Below are positions 49,018 through 57,960 of a stretch of 64,000 nt of DNA, piece by piece. A program made the position numbers and the translations under genes. The stretch covers positions 94,468 to 158,467 of the forward strand of contig NZ_FNFZ01000007.1 of NCBI RefSeq assembly GCF_900101015.1, given 5' to 3'. Position 1 is the first letter of the stretch, and every line of letters begins with the position of its first letter. This DNA is from Sarcina sp. DSM 11001 (GTDB taxonomy: Bacteria > Bacillota > Clostridia > Lachnospirales > Lachnospiraceae). The notes beneath the pieces are model-generated. The model saw only the letters and a list, made by a program, of their open reading frames with translations. It had not been told where the DNA came from and did no database searches.

Positions 49018-49052
49018 AACGGGTATCAAGAAATCCTGATACCCGTTTTTTA
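49018..49052 (+). terminator. terminator after the small gene
   Basis: AACGGGTATCA / TGATACCCGTT, 8-nt loop, followed by a T-run. Confidence 0.92.
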
Positions 49053-49137
49053 CAATACATATACCTGTCTGACCGCTGCAGATATCTGCTTACATTTACG
49101 TCAGGGTATCATTTATTAATTATCAGGAGGGATAGTC

Positions 49138-50877
49138 ATGAAAAGATCACTTAGAACCTTAATATGTGCAGCCCTGGCTGCGGCACTGCTGCTTCCGGCG
49201 GTGGTGTACGGAGCGGCGGCTTCCGGAAGCAGTACAGGAGAACCAGCTGCAGCTGCGGAGGATTCTCAGGCGCAGGATGAGAATGAGGATAAAAAGGATA
49301 TCATGATCCTCTATACCAGTGATATCCACTGCGGGATCGATGAGGGGTTCGGATATGCCGGGCTGGAGCAGATCCTCAAATACGAGCAGGAAAAGGGCTA
49401 TGAGGTCATCCTGGTGGACGACGGAGATAATATCCAGGGCGATCCCCTCGGACTGCTGACCAAGGGCGACGCTTTAATTGATCTCATGAACAAGATGGGC
49501 TACAGTGTAGCCATACCCGGTAATCATGAGTTTGACTATGGTGTGGACAATTTCCTTTCTCTTGCTGAAAAGGCACAGTTCAAATATATTTCCTGCAATT
49601 TCCAGTACAAGGGCGAAAATGTGTTTGACCCTTATGTCATCCGGGAGATCGGGGGGAGAAAGATCGGTTTTGTCGGCGTGACGACTCCCACTACGATCAC
49701 GGCGTCCAAGCCCACACTTTTCGAGGATGAAAACGGTGAGTTTGTCTACTCTTTCCTCCAGGATGAGACGGGGGAGGGCGTATACAATGCCGTGCAGTCC
49801 GCTGTGGACAATGCGAGAACAGAGGGCGCGGAATATGTGATCGTGCTGGGTCACCTGGGAAATGAAGAACAATGCCGCCCCTGGACTTACGCGGATGTGA
49901 TCTCCCATACCAACGGGATCGACGCCTTCCTGGACGGCCACAGCCATGACACGGATCAGGTGATCATGAAAAACAAGGACGGAAAAGAAGTTCCCCGCTC
50001 CGCCTGCGGGACCAAGATGCAGCACATCGGATGGTGCAGGATCCCCGCTGAGGGCGAAGTGACCGCTGGTATTTATTCCTGGACGCTTGACGATTCCGCA
50101 CCAGAGGTGCTCGGAATCGAAAATGAAATGTCCACGGCAGTAAAGGAGGCAAGAGGCAGTATAAGCAAGCTCCTGGAAGGGAAAATCGCTGTTTCCGAAC
50201 AGGAAATGACTATTTACGACCCTGTGGCTGTGGACCCCGAGTGGGGCAAAGTCCGCATGATCCGCCGGGCGGAAACGAACCTGGGCGATCTGTGTACAGA
50301 TGCTTATCGGTTCGTGACCGGGGCAGACATCGCCCTGCTTGGCGGCGGAGGCATCCGGGTCAGTATTCCTGCCGGCGATGTCACGATGAAAAATATGTAC
50401 GAAGTGTTTCCTTTCGGGAACGAAATCTGCGTTGTCCAGGCGACCGGCCAGCAGATTCTGGACGCGCTGGAATGGGGCGCGGCGGCAGTTCCCGGTGAAA
50501 ACGGAGGCTTCATGCAGGTTTCCGGTCTTTCCTATGAGATCCACACCTATATTGATTCGACCTGCACAAAGGATGTCAACGGCATGTTCACTGGCGTTGC
50601 GGGCGAGCGCCGCGTCAGGAATGTAAAAGTCAACGGCACTCCGATCGACCCTGACGCCCTTTACAATGTGGCGGGAAATGATTACTGGTTCCTCAATGGC
50701 GGAGATGGACAAACCGCATTTAACGGCGCCGAGCGTGTTGACGCGGGAGGATTGCTGGATGTACAGCTGCTTGTCGATTATCTCACGGGAGAACTTGGCG
50801 GTGTGATCGGCAAAGAATACAGTGACCCCACCGGACAGGGCAGGATCGTCATCGTTGAGGAAAAACCTGCGGAATAA
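49138..50877 (+). CDS. secreted 5'-nucleotidase / 2',3'-cyclic phosphodiesterase (UshA family)
   Basis: 579 residues. Signal peptide (cleavage near residue 27, Ala-rich) and an acidic linker. The metallophosphoesterase domain has its metal ligands in order: TSDIHC (about 60-65), DDGDN, GNHEFDYG (about 122-129), VLGHLG and DGHSHD. The C-terminal nucleotidase domain carries ETNLGDLCTDAYR, GGGGIR and FPFGNE. Such enzymes strip phosphate from extracellular nucleotides for nucleoside and phosphate uptake. There is no cell-wall anchor, so it is probably released. ATG 49138 follows CAGGAGGGA. Confidence 0.93.
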   Translation: MKRSLRTLICAALAAALLLPAVVYGAAASGSSTGEPAAAAEDSQAQDENEDKKDIMILYTSDIHCGIDEGFGYAGLEQILKYEQEKGYEVILVDDGDNIQGDPLGLLTKGDALIDLMNKMGYSVAIPGNHEFDYGVDNFLSLAEKAQFKYISCNFQYKGENVFDPYVIREIGGRKIGFVGVTTPTTITASKPTLFEDENGEFVYSFLQDETGEGVYNAVQSAVDNARTEGAEYVIVLGHLGNEEQCRPWTYADVISHTNGIDAFLDGHSHDTDQVIMKNKDGKEVPRSACGTKMQHIGWCRIPAEGEVTAGIYSWTLDDSAPEVLGIENEMSTAVKEARGSISKLLEGKIAVSEQEMTIYDPVAVDPEWGKVRMIRRAETNLGDLCTDAYRFVTGADIALLGGGGIRVSIPAGDVTMKNMYEVFPFGNEICVVQATGQQILDALEWGAAAVPGENGGFMQVSGLSYEIHTYIDSTCTKDVNGMFTGVAGERRVRNVKVNGTPIDPDALYNVAGNDYWFLNGGDGQTAFNGAERVDAGGLLDVQLLVDYLTGELGGVIGKEYSDPTGQGRIVIVEEKPAE

Positions 50878-51044
50878 AAAAGGCAGAAAAAACAGAAACG
50901 GACAGAAACAGAGAGAAACAGACAAAAACAAAATAAAACAGAGAAGCAGCTGAGGAGAAAGAAACACAAAAGTCAAAACATGAATATAGCTCAATAAAGA
51001 AAAAACAGTAAAGAAAAAACAATAAAGAGGGATCAATAAAGATG

Positions 51045-51099
51045 GAGAAGGGGCGCCCGGGCACATTTGCCCAGTTTCATATGCCCCTTCTTTCTTTTA
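51045..51099 (+). terminator. terminator after the nucleotidase gene
   Basis: GAGAAGGGGC pairs with GCCCCTTCT, with an inner GGGCA/TTGCCC, followed by TTTCTTTT. The preceding 165 bp (50878-51040) are A-rich simple sequence with AAACAGA and CAATAAAGA repeats and no gene. Confidence 0.8.
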
Positions 51100-51147
51100 T
51101 AATGGTTTATCTTTTTATAATGTTTAATCTTTTTTATAATGGTTAAT
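51094..51147 (+). repeat. 17-19 bp tandem repeat containing TATAAT
   Basis: Three units of the form CTTTTTATAATGGTTAAT start at 51094, 51111 and 51129. Each carries a -10-like TATAAT. Confidence 0.85.
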
Positions 51148-51188
51148 AGTTTTGCAAGAGCTCTAAACGGTCAGATCAGATATGTTTC

Positions 51189-51216
51189 TTGATAACATAT
51201 ACCGGCAGAATAATAT
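51189..51216 (+). promoter_or_regulatory. candidate promoter of the malEFG-type operon
   Basis: TTGATA (51189-51194), a 16-nt spacer and TAATAT (51211-51216), about 100 bp before the first gene. Confidence 0.45.
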
Positions 51217-51317
51217 CTGCAGCTTCGGAAAATGATACTGGCCGGGATAAAGGGAGTAAAAAACACAATTTGCTGATCTGTCAGGAATTGAGCCGAAAGA
51301 GTAAAGGAGGTATCTGA

Positions 51318-52559
51318 ATGAGGCAGAAATGGAGAATTCTGTCAGCTGTAGCTGCTGTTCTGCTGTTTCTGGGGGGTATTGCCGGATGCGGTGCTGCAGG
51401 GGGATTGGAAGACGGCAGCGAAAAAGTCAGATTGATGGTCTGGTCACCTTCAGAGGATCAGTCCCGGGATTCCGGGGAGTGGCTTCAGACATGCTGCGCC
51501 CTGTTTGCGGAGCAGCATCCAGAGTGGGACATCACATTTGTGTACGGAATTGCAGACGAGGGAACCGCTGCCAGTTCCATAGCGCAGGATCCGGAAGCGA
51601 GCGCAGATGTCTTTTTGTATGCCAATGACAATATCACTACGCTGACAGACGCCCAGGCGCTTGCGAAATTTGGCGGCAAATACGAAGAGCAGATCCGGGA
51701 AAATGCCAGTGAGACACTGCTGAATTCCGTCACGATGGACGGCTTTCTATATGGTGTTCCTTTCACGACAAACACATGGTTTATGTATTACGACAAGAGC
51801 GTGTTCTCTGAAGAAGATGTAAAGAGTCTTGAGACAATGCTGCAGAAGGGTGTCGTGTCATTTCCCTTTACAAACGGCTGGTATCTGCCTGCCTTTTATT
51901 TCGGAAACGGCTGCACGATGTTCGGCGACGGCACCCGGGAAGAAGAGGGGGTGGACTTCGGCGGCGATAATGCGGTCGAAGTCACAAATTACCTGATCGA
52001 CCTGATCCATAATCCCCATTTTGTTGTGGATGCAGACGGTTCCGGAATGGCCGGCCTGCGGGACGGATCCATCAACGCTGTTTTTTCCGGTTCCTGGGAC
52101 TACGAAAGTGTCAAGCACATTCTGGGTGATAACCTGGGCGCAGCCGCTCTTCCCGAATATACACTGGACGGCACCCCCAGGCAGATGTACGCCTATTCCG
52201 GTTCCAAAGCGATCGGTGTAAATGCCCATTCCGAGTACATGGTTCCTGCGGTTGAGCTTGCAATCTATCTGGGCAGCGCAGAAGCGCAGAGACTTCACTA
52301 TGAGCTTCGTTCCGTGATTCCATGTTCAACAGAGCTTCAGGAGGATCCTGTCATCACCTCAGATCCCGTTTTCCTGGCTCAGAACGAAACGTTTGACAGG
52401 ACATCCAAACTCCAGCCCTTCGTCTCCCGTATGGCGAACTGCTGGGCACCGATCGAAAACATGGGCAAATCGATCCGCAACGGTACTGTGACGCACAAAA
52501 ACGCCGCAGAACAGACCAAAGCGATGAATAAAGCCATGAACAGCAACGGAATTCAGTAG
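51318..52559 (+). CDS. sugar ABC transporter substrate-binding lipoprotein (MalE-like)
   Basis: 413 residues. The lipoprotein signal ends in IAGC (Cys24). The mature part is an extracellular solute-binding protein of the maltose/oligosaccharide class: VRLMVWSP near the start, YGVPFTTNTWFMYYDKSVF (about 149-167), GSWDY in the ligand-cleft region and PFVSRMANCWAPIENM near the end. AAAGGAGG precedes ATG 51318. With the two MalFG-like permeases downstream it forms a carbohydrate importer, probably for malto-oligosaccharides, though the exact sugar is not fixed by sequence. Confidence 0.9.
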   Translation: MRQKWRILSAVAAVLLFLGGIAGCGAAGGLEDGSEKVRLMVWSPSEDQSRDSGEWLQTCCALFAEQHPEWDITFVYGIADEGTAASSIAQDPEASADVFLYANDNITTLTDAQALAKFGGKYEEQIRENASETLLNSVTMDGFLYGVPFTTNTWFMYYDKSVFSEEDVKSLETMLQKGVVSFPFTNGWYLPAFYFGNGCTMFGDGTREEEGVDFGGDNAVEVTNYLIDLIHNPHFVVDADGSGMAGLRDGSINAVFSGSWDYESVKHILGDNLGAAALPEYTLDGTPRQMYAYSGSKAIGVNAHSEYMVPAVELAIYLGSAEAQRLHYELRSVIPCSTELQEDPVITSDPVFLAQNETFDRTSKLQPFVSRMANCWAPIENMGKSIRNGTVTHKNAAEQTKAMNKAMNSNGIQ

Positions 52560-52574
52560 AAGGGAGGAATCGAC

Positions 52575-53951
52575 ATGAGAGAAAAAAACACCGGCAATTT
52601 CGAATTGTCGGATCCAGGCCTGTCAGTGATCCTGAAGAACGGAAGGACAGAGACCAGACTATCTGCCCTGATCATGGGACTGGGCTGTTTATTACACAAA
52701 CAGGTCATCAAGGGTGCGCTTTATCTGGCAATAGAGATCGCTTTTGTGATGTTCATGATCCGCAGCGGCTTCCGCAGCCTGGCCATGCTGCCTGGTCTTG
52801 GATCAGTGCCGCAGAAAGAGGTCTGGAACGAGGAGCTGCAGGTATATATGTACACCAAAGGAGATCAGTCCATCCTGATCCTGCTCTATGGGCTGGGGAT
52901 CATCATGATCATTGTCCTGTTCTTCGTGATCTGGCGCGCCGGTATGCGGAGCGTCTACAGGGCGGAGATGCTGGACCTGGCGGGCAGCCACGTGCCTTCT
53001 TTTACAGAGGACCTGAAAAGCCTTCTGGATGAAAACCTGCCTTATACACTCATGACACCGCCCATGTTTTTCATTATTGTGCTCACAATTCTGCCCCTGG
53101 TCTATATGATCTGCATGGCCTTTACCAATTACAGCAGGATAGACAACCATCTGATCCTGTTCGACTGGGTCGGACTTCGGAATTTCGCAACGCTTTTTGA
53201 CAGAAGTTCTGTTCTGGGCGGTACATTCTGGAGAGTCCTGATCTGGACACTGGTCTGGGCCTTTTTCGCGACCTTCACCAACTACTTCTTCGGAATGATC
53301 CTGGCGATCCTGATCAACCGAAAGGACACAAAAATCAAGGCCTTCTGGAGGTTTTGCTTTGTACTGTCCTGCGCAGTTCCCATGTTTGTTTCCCTGCTGG
53401 TCATGCGCACCATGCTGCAGCCGGAAGGCGCAGTCAACGTGATGCTCCGCAATGTCGGCCTTATTCCTGCCGGAATAAGCCTGCCTTTTTTTACCAATGC
53501 CACATGGGCAAGGATCACCGTCATCGTCATCAATATCTGGGTGGGAGTGCCCTATACCCTCCTGCAGCTGACGGGCGTTCTGCAGAACATTCCTGCAGAC
53601 CTTTATGAGGCTGCCGAGGTGGACGGAGCAAACCAGATCCAGCAGTTCTTCTCGATCACTCTCCCTTATATGTTCTATGTGACCACACCTTACCTGATCG
53701 CTACATTTACAGCCAATGTGAACAACTTCAACGTGATCTACCTTCTTTCCGGCGGCGACCCGGTGACCAACCTTGCCTCCACGGCAGGAGATACGGATCT
53801 GCTGGTCACCTGGCTCTATAAGCTGACCATTGAGAAACAATACTATAACATCGGCGCGGTCGTCGGCATCCTGACCTTTATCATCCTTGCTGTCGGCTCC
53901 CTGCTGACTTACCGCAACAGTAAATCCTACAAGGAAGAAGGAGGTTTCTGA
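52575..53951 (+). CDS. sugar ABC transporter permease (MalF-like)
   Basis: 458 residues, longer at the N-terminus than most MalF-type permeases because of two membrane spans with a loop (about 30-130), as in MalF itself. The inner-membrane component motif EAAEVDGANQIQQFFSITLP near residue 345 contacts the ATPase. It starts 15 bp after the binding-protein gene with AGGGAGG upstream, and its stop is two bases before the next start, a tight operon. Confidence 0.92.
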   Translation: MREKNTGNFELSDPGLSVILKNGRTETRLSALIMGLGCLLHKQVIKGALYLAIEIAFVMFMIRSGFRSLAMLPGLGSVPQKEVWNEELQVYMYTKGDQSILILLYGLGIIMIIVLFFVIWRAGMRSVYRAEMLDLAGSHVPSFTEDLKSLLDENLPYTLMTPPMFFIIVLTILPLVYMICMAFTNYSRIDNHLILFDWVGLRNFATLFDRSSVLGGTFWRVLIWTLVWAFFATFTNYFFGMILAILINRKDTKIKAFWRFCFVLSCAVPMFVSLLVMRTMLQPEGAVNVMLRNVGLIPAGISLPFFTNATWARITVIVINIWVGVPYTLLQLTGVLQNIPADLYEAAEVDGANQIQQFFSITLPYMFYVTTPYLIATFTANVNNFNVIYLLSGGDPVTNLASTAGDTDLLVTWLYKLTIEKQYYNIGAVVGILTFIILAVGSLLTYRNSKSYKEEGGF

Positions 53952-53953
53952 CG

Positions 53954-54811
53954 ATGAAAAACGCAAAAGCAAAGCGGACCCGCAATAATGTGATCGTGCA
54001 TATCATCCTGGCGATTCTGGCTGCAATCTGGGTCTTCCCCATCTTCTGGGTCATTCTCACCAGCTTCCGCGCGGAAAAAGGATCATATGTGTCGACATTT
54101 TTTCCCAAAGCTTACACATTGGCCAACTACAAAAAGCTCTTTACAGACACAACGATCCTGAATTTCCCGAGAATGTTTACAAACACACTGATCATCGCAG
54201 TGTTTTCCTGCATTTTGTCCACCTTCTTTGTGCTCAGTGTCGCCTACTGCCTCTCGAAGCTTCGTTTTAAGTATCGCAAGACCTACATGAACATGGCTAT
54301 GATCCTGGGGCTTTTCCCCGGCTTCATGAGCATGGTCGCGGTCTATTTCATCCTGAAAACCCTGAGGCTGACGGAAGGATCGCTGATCCCGGTGGCTCTC
54401 ATCCTGTGCTATTCCGGCGGCGCGGCCCTCTCCTTCCAGATTGCCAAGGGCTTCTTTGACACTATACCTGCTGCGATCGATGAGGCGGCAATGATCGACG
54501 GCTGCACACACTGGCAGGTCTTCACCAAAATCACACTTCCCCTGTCCAGGCCGATCATCGTTTACACGATCCTGACTTCTTTCATTGCTCCATGGGTGGA
54601 TTTCATCTTCGCAAAAGTAATATGCCGTGCCAATGCAGACCAGTACACGGTCGCGATCGGTCTGTGGAAAATGCTGGAGAAGGAATACATCGATAACTGG
54701 TACACGCGCTTTGCGGCCGGAGCAGTGCTGATCTCGATCCCGATTGCAGCCCTGTTCATGTATCTGCAGAAGTATTACGTAGATGGACTGACCGGCGGTG
54801 TCAAAGGATGA
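53954..54811 (+). CDS. sugar ABC transporter permease (MalG-like)
   Basis: 285 residues, six predicted spans. The EAA loop reads IDEAAMIDGCTHWQVFTKITLP (from about residue 176). The C-terminus ends YVDGLTGGVKG, the tail typical of MalG proteins. It is the last gene of the operon and no MalK-type ATPase follows; in Firmicutes such importers commonly share a distant MsmX-like ATPase. The next gene converges from the minus strand about 105 bp away. Confidence 0.93.
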   Translation: MKNAKAKRTRNNVIVHIILAILAAIWVFPIFWVILTSFRAEKGSYVSTFFPKAYTLANYKKLFTDTTILNFPRMFTNTLIIAVFSCILSTFFVLSVAYCLSKLRFKYRKTYMNMAMILGLFPGFMSMVAVYFILKTLRLTEGSLIPVALILCYSGGAALSFQIAKGFFDTIPAAIDEAAMIDGCTHWQVFTKITLPLSRPIIVYTILTSFIAPWVDFIFAKVICRANADQYTVAIGLWKMLEKEYIDNWYTRFAAGAVLISIPIAALFMYLQKYYVDGLTGGVKG

Positions 54812-54916
54812 AGCGTTATTGCCTGGCCCATCGGCGACTGACGACAACACAGTTTCACAGTGTCCGAGATGGTGATTTTAATTCTGTTATGATTGAGACG
54901 TCACACTAGTCCCGGT

Positions 54917-56008
54917 CTACTCTTTTATAAAAAGTACCACGCTGTTCGGTTCTTCAGAATCGGGATCATAGCTATACCGGATCTCCTCGGCTGTGGTCTG
55001 GAGCATAGTGAGGGACAGTTCGTTATCCGACTGCCGCGGATCGAACTGCTCCCCGTTGTAGGTGACCGTCAGATCTGTCCGCTCCGTCTGCGAGGAGTGC
55101 TCAAGGATCACATGGATCTGTGTGCAGTCCAGGTGCGGCAGCAGGATCTGATGAACCAGTTCCTCGAGAGCCAGGCAGATCCTGTATTTTTCTTTCGTTG
55201 TCATGTTATTTTGCTGGCAGTAACGATCGATCTCCGCTCCCCAGCGGAGAAAGTCGAAGCCGGTTCTGTCAATATCAAACTCCAGAACCTTGAGCTTTTG
55301 GATAAAGCGGCGGGTCCGTTCTTTTTGGGGGTGATCGAAGATCTGCTCGGGAGTACCCTCTTCATAGATGCCGCCCTCGTCCATGAAAAAGACACGGTTG
55401 GAGATCGCACGCGCAAAGTTCATCTCATGTGTGACGATCATCATGGTTTTCCCGCTGGTGGAAAGATCCCGGATGACCGCCTGTACTTCATCCACCATGG
55501 TCGGGTCCAGTGCGCTGGTCGGCTCATCGAGAAGGATGATCTCTGGATCCATCGCCAGCGTACGAGCGATAGCGACGCGCTGTTTCTGCCCGCCTGAGAG
55601 CTCGTCCGGATAGCTCAGTGCTTTATCCGCAAGCCCTACCATCCGCAAAAGTTCCATGCCTCTGTCATAGGCCGCCTGCCGGCTCATTCCTTTCAACTCC
55701 ACCGGGGAGAACATGATATTCTCAATAACTGTCATGTGTCCGAAGAGGTTAAAGGACTGGAAAACCATGCCCATACGCTGCCGGATACGGTTGATGTCAC
55801 AGCGGCGGTCGGTGATTTCGTCCTCCCCCACCCGGATCTTCCCTGACGTGGGCTTTTCCAGGAGATTGATGCAGCGCAGCAGCGTGCTCTTGCCCGTACC
55901 GGAGGGCCCGATGACCGCGATCACGTCGCCGTCATGGATCGTCACGCTCACATCCTTCAAAGGAGTGGTGTCAGGATATTCTTTTTTCAGATGTTCGATT
56001 TTAATCAT
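54917..56008 (-). CDS. amino-acid ABC ATPase fused to an RsbW-like ATPase domain
   Basis: 363 residues. Residues 1-240 are a standard polar amino-acid (GlnQ/HisP type) ATPase: Walker A GPSGTGKST (34-42), DELSGGQKQRVAIARTLA, DEPTSALDP and the THEMNFAR switch. The extra part, about 246-363, resembles the anti-sigma-factor/HATPase class. KYRICLALEELVHQIL looks like the N-box helix of RsbW/SpoIIAB, although the Asn is replaced by Gln. It continues through HVILEHSS and LTVTYNGEQFDP to SVVLFIKE. Its role is unknown; nucleotide sensing is possible. The gene overlaps the end of the permease gene by 8 bp, and AAGGGGG precedes its ATG. Confidence 0.85.
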   Translation of the reverse strand: MIKIEHLKKEYPDTTPLKDVSVTIHDGDVIAVIGPSGTGKSTLLRCINLLEKPTSGKIRVGEDEITDRRCDINRIRQRMGMVFQSFNLFGHMTVIENIMFSPVELKGMSRQAAYDRGMELLRMVGLADKALSYPDELSGGQKQRVAIARTLAMDPEIILLDEPTSALDPTMVDEVQAVIRDLSTSGKTMMIVTHEMNFARAISNRVFFMDEGGIYEEGTPEQIFDHPQKERTRRFIQKLKVLEFDIDRTGFDFLRWGAEIDRYCQQNNMTTKEKYRICLALEELVHQILLPHLDCTQIHVILEHSSQTERTDLTVTYNGEQFDPRQSDNELSLTMLQTTAEEIRYSYDPDSEEPNSVVLFIKE

Positions 56009-57563
56009 CTGTCTTGACCCCCTTCAAAATACGGGCTTTCGACCGCTTTTTCGGATCGCTCCGCACACGCAGCCAGCCCACCAGAATGTTCATCAGTCCC
56101 TCCAGAACAAAATAGATGACTGTGACGGCGATCAGCGGGAAAAATGCCTCATAAGTCCGGCTGCGCACAATATCGCCTATTTTGGTCAGATCCTGCACAG
56201 CTATGTAGCCTACGACAGCCGTCGCCTTGATGAGTCCGACGATCTCTCCCTGATAAGCGGGAAGGATGTGAGGAATAGCCTGGGGCAGGATGATCCGGAA
56301 AAAGGTGCGGCTGTTGGAGTGGCCCAGCGCATAGGCTGCTTCATACTGACCCCGGTCGACGGTTCCGACGCCCATTTTCATCAGGCTGAACACGGAGGAG
56401 CCGAAAGTCAGAGTAAAGCCGATCACTGCCACCACTATACCGCTGATGGATACTTTTCCAAAAACAATATAAAACAGGACCATCAGGAGCACTACCATCG
56501 GCATTCCCTGTACCAGCCATACACAAAACCGGGCAATGGTATTGGCGGCGGGGCTGCCGTTGCGGCAAAGCAAAAAGGCTCCAAACCCAAGCGCTGTTCC
56601 AAAGAGGATTGAGAGTACGGTGATGAGGAGTGTCGTTTCGACGCCATGTACAAATAACTTCCAGCGGTTTTCCCGGATAAAGGTCTTGTTGAAACTGGAT
56701 ACAATGCCTCCCCACAGGGAATCATTCCCGGAATCACCGGCCAGGGCATTTTCCTTCAGTACCACCAGGACCGTGCCTCCGCGAAAAGTAGGCTCGGAAA
56801 ACAGCACGCTCTCCATCCGTTCAGGTGTGATGTTGATGCCGGCTGCGGAAAAGTCGCACTTCCCTGATTGTACCGAAGGCAATATCCCGTCGAAGTTCAT
56901 GTCCACGATATCCATACCGTAGCCGCAGGCCTCGCAAAACATAACGCAGATCTCCATGTCATAGCCCACGATCTCCCCGTCGCGCACGTATTCAAAGGGA
57001 GCATAACCGGCTTCTGTCGCGACCCGGAGCGTCCCGTTCTCCGCGGACAGATGTTTGCTGTCCGGCATGGTCTTTGCCGCTTCGTCCTCACCGAACCATT
57101 TGGAGGCCAGCATATCCAGCGTACCATCAGGCAGTTGATGGAGGAAATCATTACACTGATTGCGCAGGGCTTCTCCTTTTTTGGTCTTCGGAAACGCGAG
57201 AGCAAAGGAATAGGTATCCAGATAATCGGGCAGCCAGGTGACCTCACTGTATTCCTGTGTCACAATTTGTGCCGCCGGCTCATCAATAGCGAAGGCATCA
57301 ATCTTGTGCCCGGTGAGCGCTGCCACCAGATCAGCCTTGGTGTTGAAATAGGCCACTTTGGCGTCCGGCATATTTTTCTTTACCATTTTGTCAAAACTGG
57401 TACCGGTCTGTACACCTATTCGGGCGTGCTCAAACCGGGAAAGAGAAGTATCCCCGCTAAGCTCTTCTGCGTTCACCTGCCGGAAAAGAAACGCGGAAAG
57501 AGCAAGGAGGAGACAGACTCCGAGCACCGCCGCACGTTTAAAAAACATCTTCAAACTCATCAT
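56001..57563 (-). CDS. amino-acid ABC permease fused to substrate-binding segments
   Basis: 520 residues. Signal/anchor segment (about 8-28). A part resembling lobe 2 of SBP_bac_3 proteins follows (44-158: IGVQTGTSFD to DMLASKWFG). Next comes a part resembling lobe 1 (177-269: LRVATEAGYAPFEYV, GYDMEI, MNFDGILPSVQSGK, ITPERMESVLFSEP). The permease domain (about 300-515) contains EAAYALGHSNSRTFFRIILPQA. Lobe order is the reverse of a normal binding protein, so binding domain and channel appear fused in a permuted form. Two adjacent ATGs (57563, 57560) follow GGGAG on the minus strand. With the downstream ATPase it makes a complete two-gene amino-acid importer. Confidence 0.85.
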   Translation of the reverse strand: MMSLKMFFKRAAVLGVCLLLALSAFLFRQVNAEELSGDTSLSRFEHARIGVQTGTSFDKMVKKNMPDAKVAYFNTKADLVAALTGHKIDAFAIDEPAAQIVTQEYSEVTWLPDYLDTYSFALAFPKTKKGEALRNQCNDFLHQLPDGTLDMLASKWFGEDEAAKTMPDSKHLSAENGTLRVATEAGYAPFEYVRDGEIVGYDMEICVMFCEACGYGMDIVDMNFDGILPSVQSGKCDFSAAGINITPERMESVLFSEPTFRGGTVLVVLKENALAGDSGNDSLWGGIVSSFNKTFIRENRWKLFVHGVETTLLITVLSILFGTALGFGAFLLCRNGSPAANTIARFCVWLVQGMPMVVLLMVLFYIVFGKVSISGIVVAVIGFTLTFGSSVFSLMKMGVGTVDRGQYEAAYALGHSNSRTFFRIILPQAIPHILPAYQGEIVGLIKATAVVGYIAVQDLTKIGDIVRSRTYEAFFPLIAVTVIYFVLEGLMNILVGWLRVRSDPKKRSKARILKGVKTDD

Positions 57564-57778
57564 ATCACTCCCAGATCACTTTTTTTAAGCTCATTCGGAT
57601 ACTGATTCAGGCCTATTCATGATACAGGAAATAATCCCCAATGTCTAACGGTTCCCATAGCAGAGCAGAGGATTGAGGAACGGTTCCCTGGTTCGCAGAA
57701 AAAGCCTTATGAAGCAGGGAAAGTACTTGGACGAAATTCTTTTTGTAATGCTATAATCAATGGGGCACGGGTGGGGTA

Positions 57779-57910
57779 CGGGGACGGTCCTTTTGTTTCC
57801 GTCCCCTTGTTTCTGGTTCCGACTGTTGGGAAAACAGGGGGACAGACCCGAAAGGACCGTCCCTATATTTCGTTGGGAAAACAGGGGGACAGACCCGAAA
57901 GGACCGTCCC
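57779..57910 (+). repeat. palindromic intergenic repeat, copy C, with duplicated right arm
   Basis: Same left arm and centre as copies A and B. The right arm (GGGAAAACAGGGGGACAGA... to GGACCGTCCCTATATTTC) occurs twice in tandem, about 57827-57872 and 57873-57918. It ends about 45 bp before the next gene's start. Confidence 0.9.
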
Positions 57911-57960
57911 TATATTTCCAGGCTGAGAAATTCAATACTATGACGAAAGGACGAATCATC

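Noticed and set aside
54893..55597. 234-codon plus-strand frame
   Set aside because: Antisense to the fused amino-acid ABC ATPase.
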